64,000 nt of DNA from Rhizobium terrae. Lineage in GTDB: Bacteria; Pseudomonadota; Alphaproteobacteria; Rhizobiales; Rhizobiaceae. Under the pieces are notes generated by a model. That model saw only the letters and a list, made by a program, of their open reading frames with translations. It made no database searches and had not been told where the DNA came from. The stretch lies in NCBI RefSeq assembly GCF_003425685.1, contig NZ_QJKM01000022.1, forward strand, positions 1 through 64,000, given 5' to 3'. Within the stretch, counting starts at the first letter, position 1, and each line of letters opens with the position of its first letter. Shown piece after piece: positions 32,311 through 40,275 of this stretch. The translations under genes were made by a program, and so were the position numbers.

Positions 32311-33188
32311 AGGAACTACGCTCAAAAGCCGAAAAGGCGCCAGCCCTTGAAGGGGCCCTAGACCGTCTTCGGGTGCTCAAGGGCTCCTTGCCTCCGACGG
32401 CCGCACGCATAGCCGACTTCATCGTGGAAAACGCCCAGGACGTCGTTCACATGTCGGTGACGGAAGTCGCTGAAAGCGCCCAGGCGAGCGAGGGAAGCGT
32501 CATCAGCCTCTGCCAGCAGCTCGGCGCAAGAGGGTTCCAGCAACTCAAGATCGCGCTCGCGCGCGACCTCGTCCAGCCGGTCCAGTTCATCCACGAGGAT
32601 GTCAGCCGGAACGACGGGACATCGACCGTCATCGAGAAGATCTTCCGAAGCGACATGCAGGCTCTGCAAGATACCCTGAAGGTAATCGATCACGTCGCCA
32701 TGTCCCGCGCCGTGACGGCAATTCTGAAGGCAAGGAGGGTCGAAATCTACGGCATCGGCAGCGCCGCGCCCATCGCCGAAGACGCCAATTACCGCCTGGT
32801 GCGTATCGGCATAGAATCGAAGGTTCTGGTCGATTCGCATCTCCAGGCGATCAGCGCCTCGCTGACAGGCAACGATGTCGTCACCATCACCATCTCGCAT
32901 TCGGGCTCGACGCACGAGACCGTCACCGCCACGAAGCTGGCGAAGGAGGCCGGGGCGACGACCGTCTGCATCACCAATTTCGGGCGATCTCCTTTGCTCT
33001 CCTATGCCGATATCGTCCTCTACACGATGGCGAAGGAAACGCAATTCCGCACCGAGGCGATGACCAGCCGCATCGCGCAGCTCGCGATCATCGACGCTCT
33101 GATCGCCTGCGTCAGCCTTGCCAGTTACGACCGGGCCGTCGCGACGATTGCCAACACGTTCGAGGTTCTTTCCACTAAACGCTTTTGA
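32307..33188 (+). CDS. MurR/RpiR family transcriptional regulator
   Basis: ATG 32307 overlaps the HAD stop and gives 293 residues; the longer frame from 32271 is in the HAD gene. The N-terminal RpiR helix-turn-helix (about residues 15-90) reads GSLPPTAARIADFIVENAQD, then VVHMSVTEVAESAQASEGSV and SLCQQLGARGFQQLKIALAR. The C-terminal SIS domain (about 130-260) includes RVEIYGIGSAAPIAEDANYR and DVVTITISHSGSTHETVTAT, which bind phosphorylated sugars or similar ligands. It likely senses an intermediate of the phosphodiester pathway and controls both divergent operons. Confidence 0.9.
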   Translation: MKELRSKAEKAPALEGALDRLRVLKGSLPPTAARIADFIVENAQDVVHMSVTEVAESAQASEGSVISLCQQLGARGFQQLKIALARDLVQPVQFIHEDVSRNDGTSTVIEKIFRSDMQALQDTLKVIDHVAMSRAVTAILKARRVEIYGIGSAAPIAEDANYRLVRIGIESKVLVDSHLQAISASLTGNDVVTITISHSGSTHETVTATKLAKEAGATTVCITNFGRSPLLSYADIVLYTMAKETQFRTEAMTSRIAQLAIIDALIACVSLASYDRAVATIANTFEVLSTKRF

Positions 33189-33298
33189 CTAGCCGCGTTG
33201 CTAGCGATTGCTGGCTTCGGCCGGAATCGGCCCGACCGGAGACCAGGCGGGAGAGCCCGCGCCCCTCCCCTCGTATCCTCCTCCCGCCCGCCGTCTCA

Positions 33299-33769
33299 TC
33301 AAAGCAGTCGGCCCTCAAATTCCGGAGCAAGCGGATCGGCAAGTGAAATGCTCAGGCGCAGCGGTTCAAAGTGCCGGATGTTCCGGGTCAGCAAGCAATG
33401 CTCATGTGCCTCGGCCGTAGCCGCAATCAAGACATCCGAAAAGCCTGGATGACGTCCATTAGCTCTTGCTCGCTCCGCAAGCGCGCCGGCCACTTTCCCA
33501 ACGGCACTGTCGAGGGGCAGTACCCTGTTGCCGTAATAGGCGAGAATGCGATCGAGCCATCGCTCGAGCGCCTCTGCCCGGTCTTTTACCCCGGCCGCGC
33601 GTAATTTTTCGATCCCGGCCGAAATCTCAACAACAGTGACCGCCGAGAGATACAGGACATCCGTCCTATCCCGAAGCCATTCCAGGAGGGGAGGCTCGGC
33701 GCGGACATGGCCGTCTTTTGTCGGCGCCAACTGACTGATGACGTTCGTGTCGAGCAGCCACGATTTCAC
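33299..33769 (-). CDS. vapC: PIN-domain ribonuclease toxin (VapC)
   Basis: The 156-residue protein has the four acidic PIN positions: Asp in SWLLDTNVISQL, Glu in AVTVVEISAGIEKL, and Asp in GFSDVLIAATAEAHEHCLLT, with the next acidic position near NIRHFEPL. VapC toxins cleave tRNA or rRNA in a Mg-dependent way. Its start overlaps the antitoxin stop by four bases, the normal order for the module. Length and residues look intact. It is convergent with the RpiR gene, 110 bases away. Confidence 0.92.
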   Translation of the reverse strand: MKSWLLDTNVISQLAPTKDGHVRAEPPLLEWLRDRTDVLYLSAVTVVEISAGIEKLRAAGVKDRAEALERWLDRILAYYGNRVLPLDSAVGKVAGALAERARANGRHPGFSDVLIAATAEAHEHCLLTRNIRHFEPLRLSISLADPLAPEFEGRLL

Positions 33770-34008
33770 AGTTCGATCTCACGGGCAGGTTCCTCGTCCC
33801 GCTCGAATTCAAGCCCGTGGGGGATCGATATCAGCAGATCGGCAAAGCTCGGCGGGTTGTCGGGATAGATCCGACGCCCCTCCTCCACCGGAACCACCAT
33901 GGCGGCCGGCCGGCCGTGTTTGGTGACGATGGTCGGCTCTCCGTGTTCAGCGGCTTCGACAATCGCCGAGAATGTTGATTTGGCGTCTCTCAACTGCAAG
34001 ACCTTCAT
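33766..34008 (-). CDS. Phd/YefM-family antitoxin (VapB-type)
   Basis: The frame begins at 34017, but ATG 34008 (MKVLQLRDAKSTFSAIVEAA) matches the Phd/YefM N-terminus. The domain continues with EHGEPTIVTKHGRPAAMVVP, and the C-terminal tail is acidic (GLEFERDEEPAREIEL), as expected for the toxin-binding segment. The product is 80 residues. It should neutralise the VapC toxin encoded directly downstream and autorepress through the palindrome at 34024-34040. Confidence 0.9.
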   Translation of the reverse strand: MKVLQLRDAKSTFSAIVEAAEHGEPTIVTKHGRPAAMVVPVEEGRRIYPDNPPSFADLLISIPHGLEFERDEEPAREIEL

Positions 34009-34023
34009 CTGGATCACCTTCAG

Positions 34024-34040
34024 TGACTACAGTGTGGTCA
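34024..34040. promoter_or_regulatory. Operator-like palindrome of the vapC/phd operon
   Basis: TGACTACA-G-TGTGGTCA is a 17-base inverted repeat with one mismatched pair, 15 bases upstream of the antitoxin start at 34008. It fits an autoregulatory site for the Phd-type protein. Confidence 0.5.
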
Positions 34041-34518
34041 TAATAGATGCGCCATGAGCCGAAAGCAAGGCCGAGGCTTATGTGTATCGCCGAATGATCG
34101 TATTAGTGTATGAACTATAGCGCGGCGATCAGGATGAGACGGCGCATTGCCTCGCGAGAAATGCTTCCCTGATTGTTGGTCTGGCAAAATGCCATGCGCC
34201 CGGCCCGGCTAACCGGCGATGAGAGGATGGGCTTCAGTCGGCCCACCCTGCTTTCTTTGCGATTGACCTTGCGACCCCGGGGCTGACTTCATTGTGCCTT
34301 GGCACTTGAGCGTCGTCTTTGTCTGGTTGGCGGTATACATCGTTGTGCCAGTAGGCTTTGCCGCATTACAAATACAAGGTGATTTATCTGAGAATTACCG
34401 GTCGCTTGGCCGGAGATGTAGGGGAAGATTACCGAGCTTCAGACGGCCATATCACACCTCTTGATTTTATTGCATTGCACAATATTGTTCTCTTAAGCCA
34501 ACAGCTGAGGTGCAAGCC
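34041..34518. other. Stretch without a recognised gene
   Basis: About 480 bases with stops in all frames and no family features. It contains the promoter of the KTSC gene (an AT-rich segment about 34445-34500) and is otherwise plain spacer as far as I can see. Confidence 0.4.
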
Positions 34519-34755
34519 ATGCGCGTCGAGTTGAGATCCAGGCTGATCGAAGCCGCCTCATATGAGGAAGACGTGCGCTTGCTGCGTCTATATATGACAA
34601 ATGGGCAGTTGCGGGAATTTAGCGATGTACCGAAACGGATCTTTGATGATCTGTCGAACGCCAAGTCGGCTGGTACCTATTACGTGAACAATATAAGGGG
34701 CCGTTTCTCCGAGCCCGCTAGTTACCCGGTCGGCGCAACCGCTCCTCACAGATAG
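34519..34755 (+). CDS. KTSC-domain small protein
   Basis: From ATG 34519 the protein has 78 residues. Its core matches the KTSC domain: SRLIEAASYEEDVRLLRLYM, then TNGQLREFSDVPKRIFDDLS and NAKSAGTYYVNNIRGRF. The domain, about 60 residues, is named for its similarity to the C-terminal part of lysyl-tRNA synthetase and is found in many plasmid and phage proteins of unknown role. The tail (SEPASYPVGATAPHR) lies over the 3' end of the opposing nucleotidyltransferase gene, so the two genes overlap tail to tail by 38 bases. I do not know its function. Confidence 0.75.
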   Translation: MRVELRSRLIEAASYEEDVRLLRLYMTNGQLREFSDVPKRIFDDLSNAKSAGTYYVNNIRGRFSEPASYPVGATAPHR

Positions 34756-35668
34756 GTCGGACCAATTCCTTCAGCACCAAAATGCGTTCGATCAGCCACC
34801 GAAGCTCCTCCTCGGTGATCTCGTAATGGGGTGAATATCTGGCATCCACGTATGCGCGATCGAGTCTTTCGAAGCAACGGCGGGCAAATTTCGTGTCCCG
34901 CGGCCAAGCCTCGATCAATCGCGGTTCGATGCGCTCCGCCGAAGAGCGAAGTGATTTAAGCCGATGTGATTTCGGGCTGTACAGGGTCAGGACGAGCAAG
35001 ACGCAGTGGTAAAGGCGCTCCGCTGCCTGATGGAGTTCGAACGCTGCGATCTTAGGGCGCCCCTTTTCCATCGCGTAAAGGCCCTGGTCGTAGAAGTCCT
35101 CCGCGCTTTGAAACCATTCTTTGAAATGCCCGCCAGCCTCTTCCCTCGCCTCATCTTCGCTAAGAGGTTTGGGTGTCACGAACGGATGGCCTTCCTTTTC
35201 ATAGAGGATGACACCGTCGCGGACGATATCGATGAAAAAAGGCCTTCCGCGCGCCAACTGGTCATTCACGTCCTGCAGCGTATGGACGATGACATTGACC
35301 GGCGTCTCGATCGTCTTCGTAACCACCAGTTCTCGCAAAAAATGATCCGAAACGTCGTGCCACAGCTCATTTTCTTCGCCGACGCTTTTGATGTTGACGA
35401 CAACCAGGATGTCGTAGTCGGACCGGTAACCGCTCTTGTGGTCCTCAACCCAATCGCCGCGGCCATATGAACCAAAGAGGATAACCTTTAAGATCCGGCC
35501 GGCGCGTTGTTTTTCCGAAAGCTTGGTCTGTTGGGCAGCCTCGAACTCCTCAAAGATGATTTTCAAGGCGCGCGAGAGCTCCCGCCGCTTGCGGTCTGGA
35601 AGATGCCCAAGGGCCTCGTTATCAGTCACCCCAACACCTGTGTCCATTGTCTCCGAGGCGATCTCCAA
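34718..35668 (-). CDS. Fused nucleotidyltransferase-HEPN protein
   Basis: The 316-residue protein has an N-terminal minimal nucleotidyltransferase domain with GSYGRGDW at residues 66-73 and the acidic pair D84/D86 in SDYDILVVV, the metal-binding set of MNT/KanNT enzymes. A C-terminal HEPN domain (about residues 180-305) follows: HFKEWFQSAEDFYDQGLYAM, then AAFELHQAAERLYHCVLLVL and the end signature RAYVDARYSPHYEI. In MNT-HEPN toxin-antitoxin systems these are separate proteins; here they are one chain. HEPN units are often RNases and MNT units AMP-transferring antitoxins, so the fusion may be self-controlled or may act in nucleotide transfer to proteins or drugs. Confidence 0.82.
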   Translation of the reverse strand: MEIASETMDTGVGVTDNEALGHLPDRKRRELSRALKIIFEEFEAAQQTKLSEKQRAGRILKVILFGSYGRGDWVEDHKSGYRSDYDILVVVNIKSVGEENELWHDVSDHFLRELVVTKTIETPVNVIVHTLQDVNDQLARGRPFFIDIVRDGVILYEKEGHPFVTPKPLSEDEAREEAGGHFKEWFQSAEDFYDQGLYAMEKGRPKIAAFELHQAAERLYHCVLLVLTLYSPKSHRLKSLRSSAERIEPRLIEAWPRDTKFARRCFERLDRAYVDARYSPHYEITEEELRWLIERILVLKELVRPICEERLRRPGN

Positions 35669-36203
35669 CCCAGGGGCGCCATTCCTGTACGTTCAGATCT
35701 GATAGAAGATCAAGAATCACGCCGGCTGCCTACTGGTCAAGTTCAACAGCCAAGATACGAGAGTTTCGGGTTGTTGTAATCCCGATAATCGCACAACTGG
35801 ATATGGGGCAGGCGCCGAGATTTGATCGCGTCTTCATCGAAGCGCCGACGCGAAGCCGGCCGGCATCCCGATCAATTGACGGCGGTTTTCGGCTCTAACG
35901 ATACCCCTTGGGTCAGCGACTTTGGCACCAAGCCTCCCGGTACACGAGCAGATTGATGCCGGCGAAGAAAAGGCTGACCATGAGAGATATGTGGAGCGGC
36001 CCCTTGGGCAAGTGCTTCTTCAGAAGGCCACCGCTGTCGGCCTTCTATCAGATAGCGGCCCCCGGATCATCCTCATCGCCAACGGGCGGCAATGCGTAGG
36101 GTCAATTTAAGCTCTGGAGAATTGATGGCTTTTCCTGGCCCAGCTCACCAACACGCACAGTTTCATTGTTCGCCAAAGTCTTGAAATCGCGTCGAAACTA
36201 ACG
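35669..36203. other. Stretch without a recognised gene
   Basis: About 535 bases. The open frames at 35908-36110 look non-coding. One minus-strand frame near 35935-36030 reads LLKKHLPKGPLHISLMVSLF followed by FAGINLLVYREAW. It resembles the end of a membrane protein, but stops precede it; it may be a gene remnant. Confidence 0.3.
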
Positions 36204-36938
36204 TCAGATCGTCCAGCCACCATCAATCGCGAAGGCTTGTCCGGTCGTGTAGGTCGCCCCAGCGATGTAGACGGCGAGATCGGCGATTTCCTCCGCCGCT
36301 CCCAAACGGCCTTGAGGCTGGCGAGCGATGAAGGTTGCAAGAGCATTGTCGTAGTCACCCGTGGCCTGAAGCCTCTGATGAAGCGACGGACTATCGACGG
36401 TCCCCGGGCAGATCGCATTGCACCGTATCCCCTGGGCCACATAGTCAGCGGCAATCGACTTGGTCATTCCAATCACGGCAGCCTTGGTTGTCCCATAGGC
36501 AAACCGGTTCGGGACGCCTTTGATGCTGGATGCAACGGACGCCATGTTGATGATACAGCCCGATTTCGCATTGATCATGCCTGGCAGAACCGCGCGGGTG
36601 GTGCGCACCATCGCCTTCACGTTGAGCTCGAACGCAAAGTCCAGATCATCCTCAGCCATATCCAAAACCGAACCATTGTGCACGATGCCAGCGCAATTGA
36701 AGAGGACATCGACCCGGCCAATATCGCCGATGGCGGCCGCAACCGCGCCACTATCGAGAACATCAAGCACGCTTGCCCGGATACCGGAGATACCGTCCAG
36801 TTGCTGGACGAGGTCTGCGTTGATATCGGTCGCATGAACTCTTGCGCGGGCGGACGCAAACGCCAGCGCCGTTGCTCGGCCAATTCCCTGCGCTGCGGCA
36901 GTAACGAAAACAGTCTTACCCTCGAGTATTCCGCTCAT
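36204..36938 (-). CDS. SDR dehydrogenase, 2-keto-3-deoxy-L-fuconate dehydrogenase-like
   Basis: ATG 36938 overlaps the dehydratase stop (ATGA); the longer frame to 37022 is inside that gene. The 244-residue protein has the NAD-binding TAAAQGIGRATALAFASARA, then HATDIN, LFNCAGIVHNGSVLDMAEDD, the Ser in IINMASVASSIKGVPNRFAY with catalytic YGTTK, and CPGTVDSPSLHQRLQATGD. The last block, with EEIADLAVYIAGATYTTGQA, is distinctive of the KDF dehydrogenase/BDH2 branch of the family. It likely oxidises the 2-keto-3-deoxy sugar acid formed by the enolase-superfamily enzyme encoded upstream. Confidence 0.82.
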   Translation of the reverse strand: MSGILEGKTVFVTAAAQGIGRATALAFASARARVHATDINADLVQQLDGISGIRASVLDVLDSGAVAAAIGDIGRVDVLFNCAGIVHNGSVLDMAEDDLDFAFELNVKAMVRTTRAVLPGMINAKSGCIINMASVASSIKGVPNRFAYGTTKAAVIGMTKSIAADYVAQGIRCNAICPGTVDSPSLHQRLQATGDYDNALATFIARQPQGRLGAAEEIADLAVYIAGATYTTGQAFAIDGGWTI

Positions 36939-38086
36939 GCGACAGCTCCAAAAACTGGAAGGCGAGGATTGGCCGGCGCAGCGCCAAGCTCGCTTCGCTC
37001 CAGGCGCTTCGGACGAGCCCATTTCTCGCGCGCACTATTGGAAAGCACGAGACCATGGCCAGGCCTGTCGGGCGCATAGGCATATCCGTCCCGGATCTCG
37101 ATAGGCTGTTCCACCAGATGGTCAAAGTTCTGGAATGAATATTCCAGCCATTCGACCTCCGGCAGCGCCACGGCCATATGCACGCCTACCTCAAGGAATG
37201 TGTTTCCGATGGTCACCGGAATCCCGAGGTCGGCAGCAAGCCAGCCGATGCGCATCACATCCGTGACGAAAGCATGGACGTTGAGAATGTCTGCACCGAA
37301 CGCTTCCAGCAGGAGCCGCTTGCCATGAACGTCAAGATATTCGCCGGAATTGATCTGTGTCCAGCTTGCGGCATGGCGAAGGGTGCGCAGCCCTTCATAG
37401 TCGTGACGAAGGATCGGATCCTCCACCCAAAGCAAATCGTGGCCGGCAGCCCGGATTGCCTCGAGCTTCATCAAGGCTTCCTTGGAATTCCAGGCCTCAT
37501 TCGGATCGATCATCACCTTGGATCCGGCTGGCACGCATGACTTGAGAAGTTCCAGGCGTCGCATGTCTCGCGCGAAATCCGTGTGACCGACCTTGATCTT
37601 GAAGGCTTCATAACCCTGCGAGGCGGCATATCCGAACAGTTTTACAAAATCATCATCGCTCAGATGAAAGTCGAGACCTGAGGCGTAAGCGCGAACCCGG
37701 TTCCGCCGGCTTCCCAGTAGCACATGCAGGGGCAATCCAGCTTCTTTTGCGGCAAGATCCCATAGGGCAACTTGGATGGCCTCGCCGAACGGCAGTGAAA
37801 ACGCCCGCTGGTTTCCACCACGTGGGCGGTTCACACGATGGACGAGAGCGATCGCTTTCTGTCCTGTCAGTCCCGGCCACACTTCCCGCTCAAAGATGCT
37901 CTCGATCTCCGACTGATCCGGTAGAGCGGTGAACAGGGTCTGGATGAAGCCGAGACCGACTTCGCCGCTTTCTGAAATTAATTCCAAAGCGGCGACGTTG
38001 GTGTCATCCGCCCGAACCTGACTATCGCCAATTACCCTGTCGCGGGCGAACTGAAAACGCGTTATACGGAAATGAGAAAGAGTCAT
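36935..38086 (-). CDS. Enolase-superfamily sugar-acid dehydratase
   Basis: The frame starts at 38149 but ATG 38086 (MTLSHFRITRFQFARDRVIG) begins the domain and lies outside the palindromic promoter. The 383-residue product has an N-terminal capping domain and a barrel with the K-x-K base in YEAFKIKVGHTDFARDMRRL, the metal Asp in VMIDPNEAWNSKEALMKLEA, the second ligand in LLWVEDPILRHDYEGL, and the third Glu in TQINSGEYLD, followed by NVHAFVTDVMRIGWLAADLG. These are mandelate racemase/muconate lactonising enzyme features, and most relatives with an SDR partner dehydrate L-fuconate, L-rhamnonate or similar acids. The specific substrate cannot be read. Confidence 0.85.
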   Translation of the reverse strand: MTLSHFRITRFQFARDRVIGDSQVRADDTNVAALELISESGEVGLGFIQTLFTALPDQSEIESIFEREVWPGLTGQKAIALVHRVNRPRGGNQRAFSLPFGEAIQVALWDLAAKEAGLPLHVLLGSRRNRVRAYASGLDFHLSDDDFVKLFGYAASQGYEAFKIKVGHTDFARDMRRLELLKSCVPAGSKVMIDPNEAWNSKEALMKLEAIRAAGHDLLWVEDPILRHDYEGLRTLRHAASWTQINSGEYLDVHGKRLLLEAFGADILNVHAFVTDVMRIGWLAADLGIPVTIGNTFLEVGVHMAVALPEVEWLEYSFQNFDHLVEQPIEIRDGYAYAPDRPGHGLVLSNSAREKWARPKRLERSELGAAPANPRLPVFGAVA

Positions 38087-38097
38087 CACGGTGGCCT

Positions 38098-38132
38098 TCT
38101 GATCGATTATAATCGATTTCTGATCTATCAGA
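38098..38132. promoter_or_regulatory. GntR operator region between the dehydratase and GntR genes
   Basis: Two symmetric elements lie side by side: ATCGATTATAATCGAT at 38102-38117 (perfect 16-base palindrome) and TCTGAT-CT-ATCAGA at 38119-38132. The second shares TGATC-x-ATCA with the palindrome at 38920-38931 upstream of the importer operon. The pair straddles the divergent promoters, so it is the likely binding site of the GntR protein encoded alongside. Confidence 0.6.
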
Positions 38133-38168
38133 TCCCTACCGACTAGCAAATGAACGGAGTGGCCGCAA

Positions 38169-38855
38169 GTGGCGCTGAAGGCAAAACCGAGTACCGATCA
38201 GTCCCCTGCGACACAACGCATGAGCGACGTCGCCTATGATCGAATCCTTGAAGGTCTCTTTGATCGTCGCGTCCCGGTTGGCGCTTTTATCTCGCAAAAC
38301 GAGCTATCCGCGATCATCAACGTGCCTGTCGCGCCGCTGCGCGATGCCTTGCGGATGCTGGAGGCGGAGGGCATCCTGACGATCCATCCAAGATCAGGCA
38401 TTCAGTTCGTCCGTCCAGGAATGGAGCTGACGCGAGCGACATACCAGTTTCGCATCATAATCGAACGCGCGGCTGTACGGGTTTTTGCCGAAGAAGGCGA
38501 CGAGCATCTCATGGCAACGCTTGAAGTACGTCATTCCCGGCTGGCTCGGGCCACCGAGAAGGGGACATTGACCTCCGAAATGCTGCAGGAACTAGACGCG
38601 CTCGAGATCGAGCTGCACAGCAGCATCATTCAAGCGCTACGCAATCCCCTCATCGACACAACGTACCGCCGCATGCATAATTACCTACGTCTCTTAAGGC
38701 TTGACCGAAAGCTGACGCCCCCGATCATCCTGCGAACGATCGGCGAACATCTCGATATTCTCGAAGCCTGCAGCAAGCGCGATGCAGATGCGGCGGAGGC
38801 AGCGCTGGTTGCCCATTTCCAAGCTGCAGTTCAACGAAACCTTGGCTTCATCTAA
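38169..38855 (+). CDS. GntR/FadR family regulator (FCD domain)
   Basis: A GTG at 38169 gives 228 residues; ATG 38220 is an alternative. The N-terminal winged helix (about residues 18-80) reads MSDVAYDRILEGLFDRRVPV, then GAFISQNELSAIINVPVAPL, RDALRMLEAEGILTIHPRSG. The all-helical FCD ligand domain (about 90-220) includes YQFRIIIERAAVRVFAEEGD and the metal-ligand type His in ALEIELHSSIIQALRNPLID and EHLDILEACSKRDADAAEAA. It is divergent from the dehydratase and precedes the sugar importer, and the same palindrome occurs upstream of both, so it likely represses both until a sugar acid binds. Confidence 0.9.
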   Translation: MALKAKPSTDQSPATQRMSDVAYDRILEGLFDRRVPVGAFISQNELSAIINVPVAPLRDALRMLEAEGILTIHPRSGIQFVRPGMELTRATYQFRIIIERAAVRVFAEEGDEHLMATLEVRHSRLARATEKGTLTSEMLQELDALEIELHSSIIQALRNPLIDTTYRRMHNYLRLLRLDRKLTPPIILRTIGEHLDILEACSKRDADAAEAALVAHFQAAVQRNLGFI

Positions 38856-38919
38856 TGCACGGACTTGACGCCAAAGCAGCAGTTGCACCCGCAGTTAAAT
38901 GATGTTATCCAACCCTCAA

Positions 38920-38931
38920 CTGATCGATCAG
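38920..38931. promoter_or_regulatory. GntR-type operator upstream of the importer operon
   Basis: CTGATCGATCAG is a perfect 12-base palindrome, 35 bases upstream of the binding-protein start, and shares its TGATC-x-ATCA core with the site at 38119-38132. This places the importer under the same regulator as the catabolic pair. Confidence 0.55.
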
Positions 38932-38965
38932 AATGATATTCTGATATTTCTGGGAGGAGATGGAT

Positions 38966-40204
38966 ATGCAGCTGAATCGCAGAGAGCTTCTGGCTGGCGC
39001 GACCGCAATGGCATTGGCAAGCCAGATGGGCACCGCTCGTGCCGCCGGAGCAATCAACTATTGGCATCATTTTGCCAGCCAGTCGGAGATGGAGGGTCTC
39101 GCGAAGATCATTGCCCTCTTTCAGGCGAAATATTCCGGCACGAAGGTCACACAGGAAGGTATTCCGAATTCGGAATACATGGCGAAAGTGTCCTCAGCTG
39201 TCGTCGCCGGCGGCAAGCCCGATACTGGTATGGTGATCACCGAGCGGTTTGCCGATCTTGTGGCTATGAATGGTCTTGTCGACCTCAGCGCGCGGGTCAA
39301 AGCCTGGCCCGGAAGATCGAGCTTTCCTGATAATCGTTGGAAGGGCCTGTCTCAGGACGGCAAGATCTATGCAGTGCCTGCGTTCGCCTTCGTTGACTGG
39401 ATGTATTATCGCGCCGACTATTTCGAGCAGGCCGGCCTTTCCGGACCGCCGAAGAACTTTGACGAGTTCGTTCAGGCAGCCCGCAAACTGACCGACCCAT
39501 CCAAGGGGCGATATGCTTTCAGCATGCGGGGCGGCGCTGGCGCCTTCAAATACGTTATCGACGTGATGGAAGCGTTCGGCTCACCGATCGTCAAAGACGG
39601 TAAGCCTGCCATTGACCGCGCGGCGGCCATCGAGGCAGTGACATTTTATTCGGACCTGTTCGTAAAGGAGAAGGTCGTTCCGCCGAGTGCGCCGAACGAC
39701 AGCTATCGTCAGATCATGGAGGCATTCAGGACCGGCCAGACGGCCATGGTCTGGCATCACACCGGATCGTTGAGCGAGATTTCCGGTGCGCTCAAGCAGG
39801 GCACGCAGTTCCAGACGGCCCCGATGCCGGCGGGACCCAAGGCACAAATTGCCCGCGTCGCCTATGCGGGCAACGGCGTCATAAAGGAAGACAATATCGA
39901 GGCCGCCTGGCAGTGGGTCAGCTTCTGGGGCGAGCCGGAAGCGGCGATCGCGCTGCTTGAGGCAACCGGATATTTCCCGGCCTCGACCGCAGCATTACAG
40001 GATCCGCGCCTAACGTCGAACAAGATCTATGACGCGGCGGTCAAGACGCTCGATTTCGGGCGCTTGCCCAATACCTTTGTCGGCGCTGCGGGCTGGTCTG
40101 AAAACGTCGTCAATCCTGCATTCCAGTCCGTTTTGACCGGTCAGTCCAAACCGGCTGATGCAGTCGACAGGATGATCAAGGGTCTCGACGCAGCAATGCG
40201 CTGA
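38966..40204 (+). CDS. ABC importer sugar-binding protein (family 1)
   Basis: ATG 38966 is preferred over 38960 because the GGAGG box then has an eight-base spacer. The 412-residue protein begins with a Tat-like leader (MQLNRRELLAGATAMALASQ, then MGTARAAG). The mature part has INYWHHFASQSEMEGLAKII, KPDTGMVITERFADLVAMNG and AWQWVSFWGEPEAAIALLEA, the carbohydrate-binding family 1 plan. It delivers its sugar or sugar acid to the permeases encoded next. A stem-loop follows its stop. Confidence 0.88.
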   Translation: MQLNRRELLAGATAMALASQMGTARAAGAINYWHHFASQSEMEGLAKIIALFQAKYSGTKVTQEGIPNSEYMAKVSSAVVAGGKPDTGMVITERFADLVAMNGLVDLSARVKAWPGRSSFPDNRWKGLSQDGKIYAVPAFAFVDWMYYRADYFEQAGLSGPPKNFDEFVQAARKLTDPSKGRYAFSMRGGAGAFKYVIDVMEAFGSPIVKDGKPAIDRAAAIEAVTFYSDLFVKEKVVPPSAPNDSYRQIMEAFRTGQTAMVWHHTGSLSEISGALKQGTQFQTAPMPAGPKAQIARVAYAGNGVIKEDNIEAAWQWVSFWGEPEAAIALLEATGYFPASTAALQDPRLTSNKIYDAAVKTLDFGRLPNTFVGAAGWSENVVNPAFQSVLTGQSKPADAVDRMIKGLDAAMR

Positions 40205-40215
40205 TCCCAGACGGG

Positions 40216-40232
40216 GGGCGCGCTTCGCGCCC
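40216..40232 (+). terminator. Stem-loop after the sugar-binding-protein gene
   Basis: GGGCGCG-CTT-CGCGCCC is a perfect seven-base stem with a three-base loop, 11 bases past the stop codon and 43 bases before the permease start. There is no T run. It probably protects the binding-protein mRNA or reduces read-through into the permease genes. Confidence 0.5.
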
Positions 40233-40275
40233 TCTCCCCGCCTTCTTCAGGAACGGCGCCAAAGCCGAGGATTGA

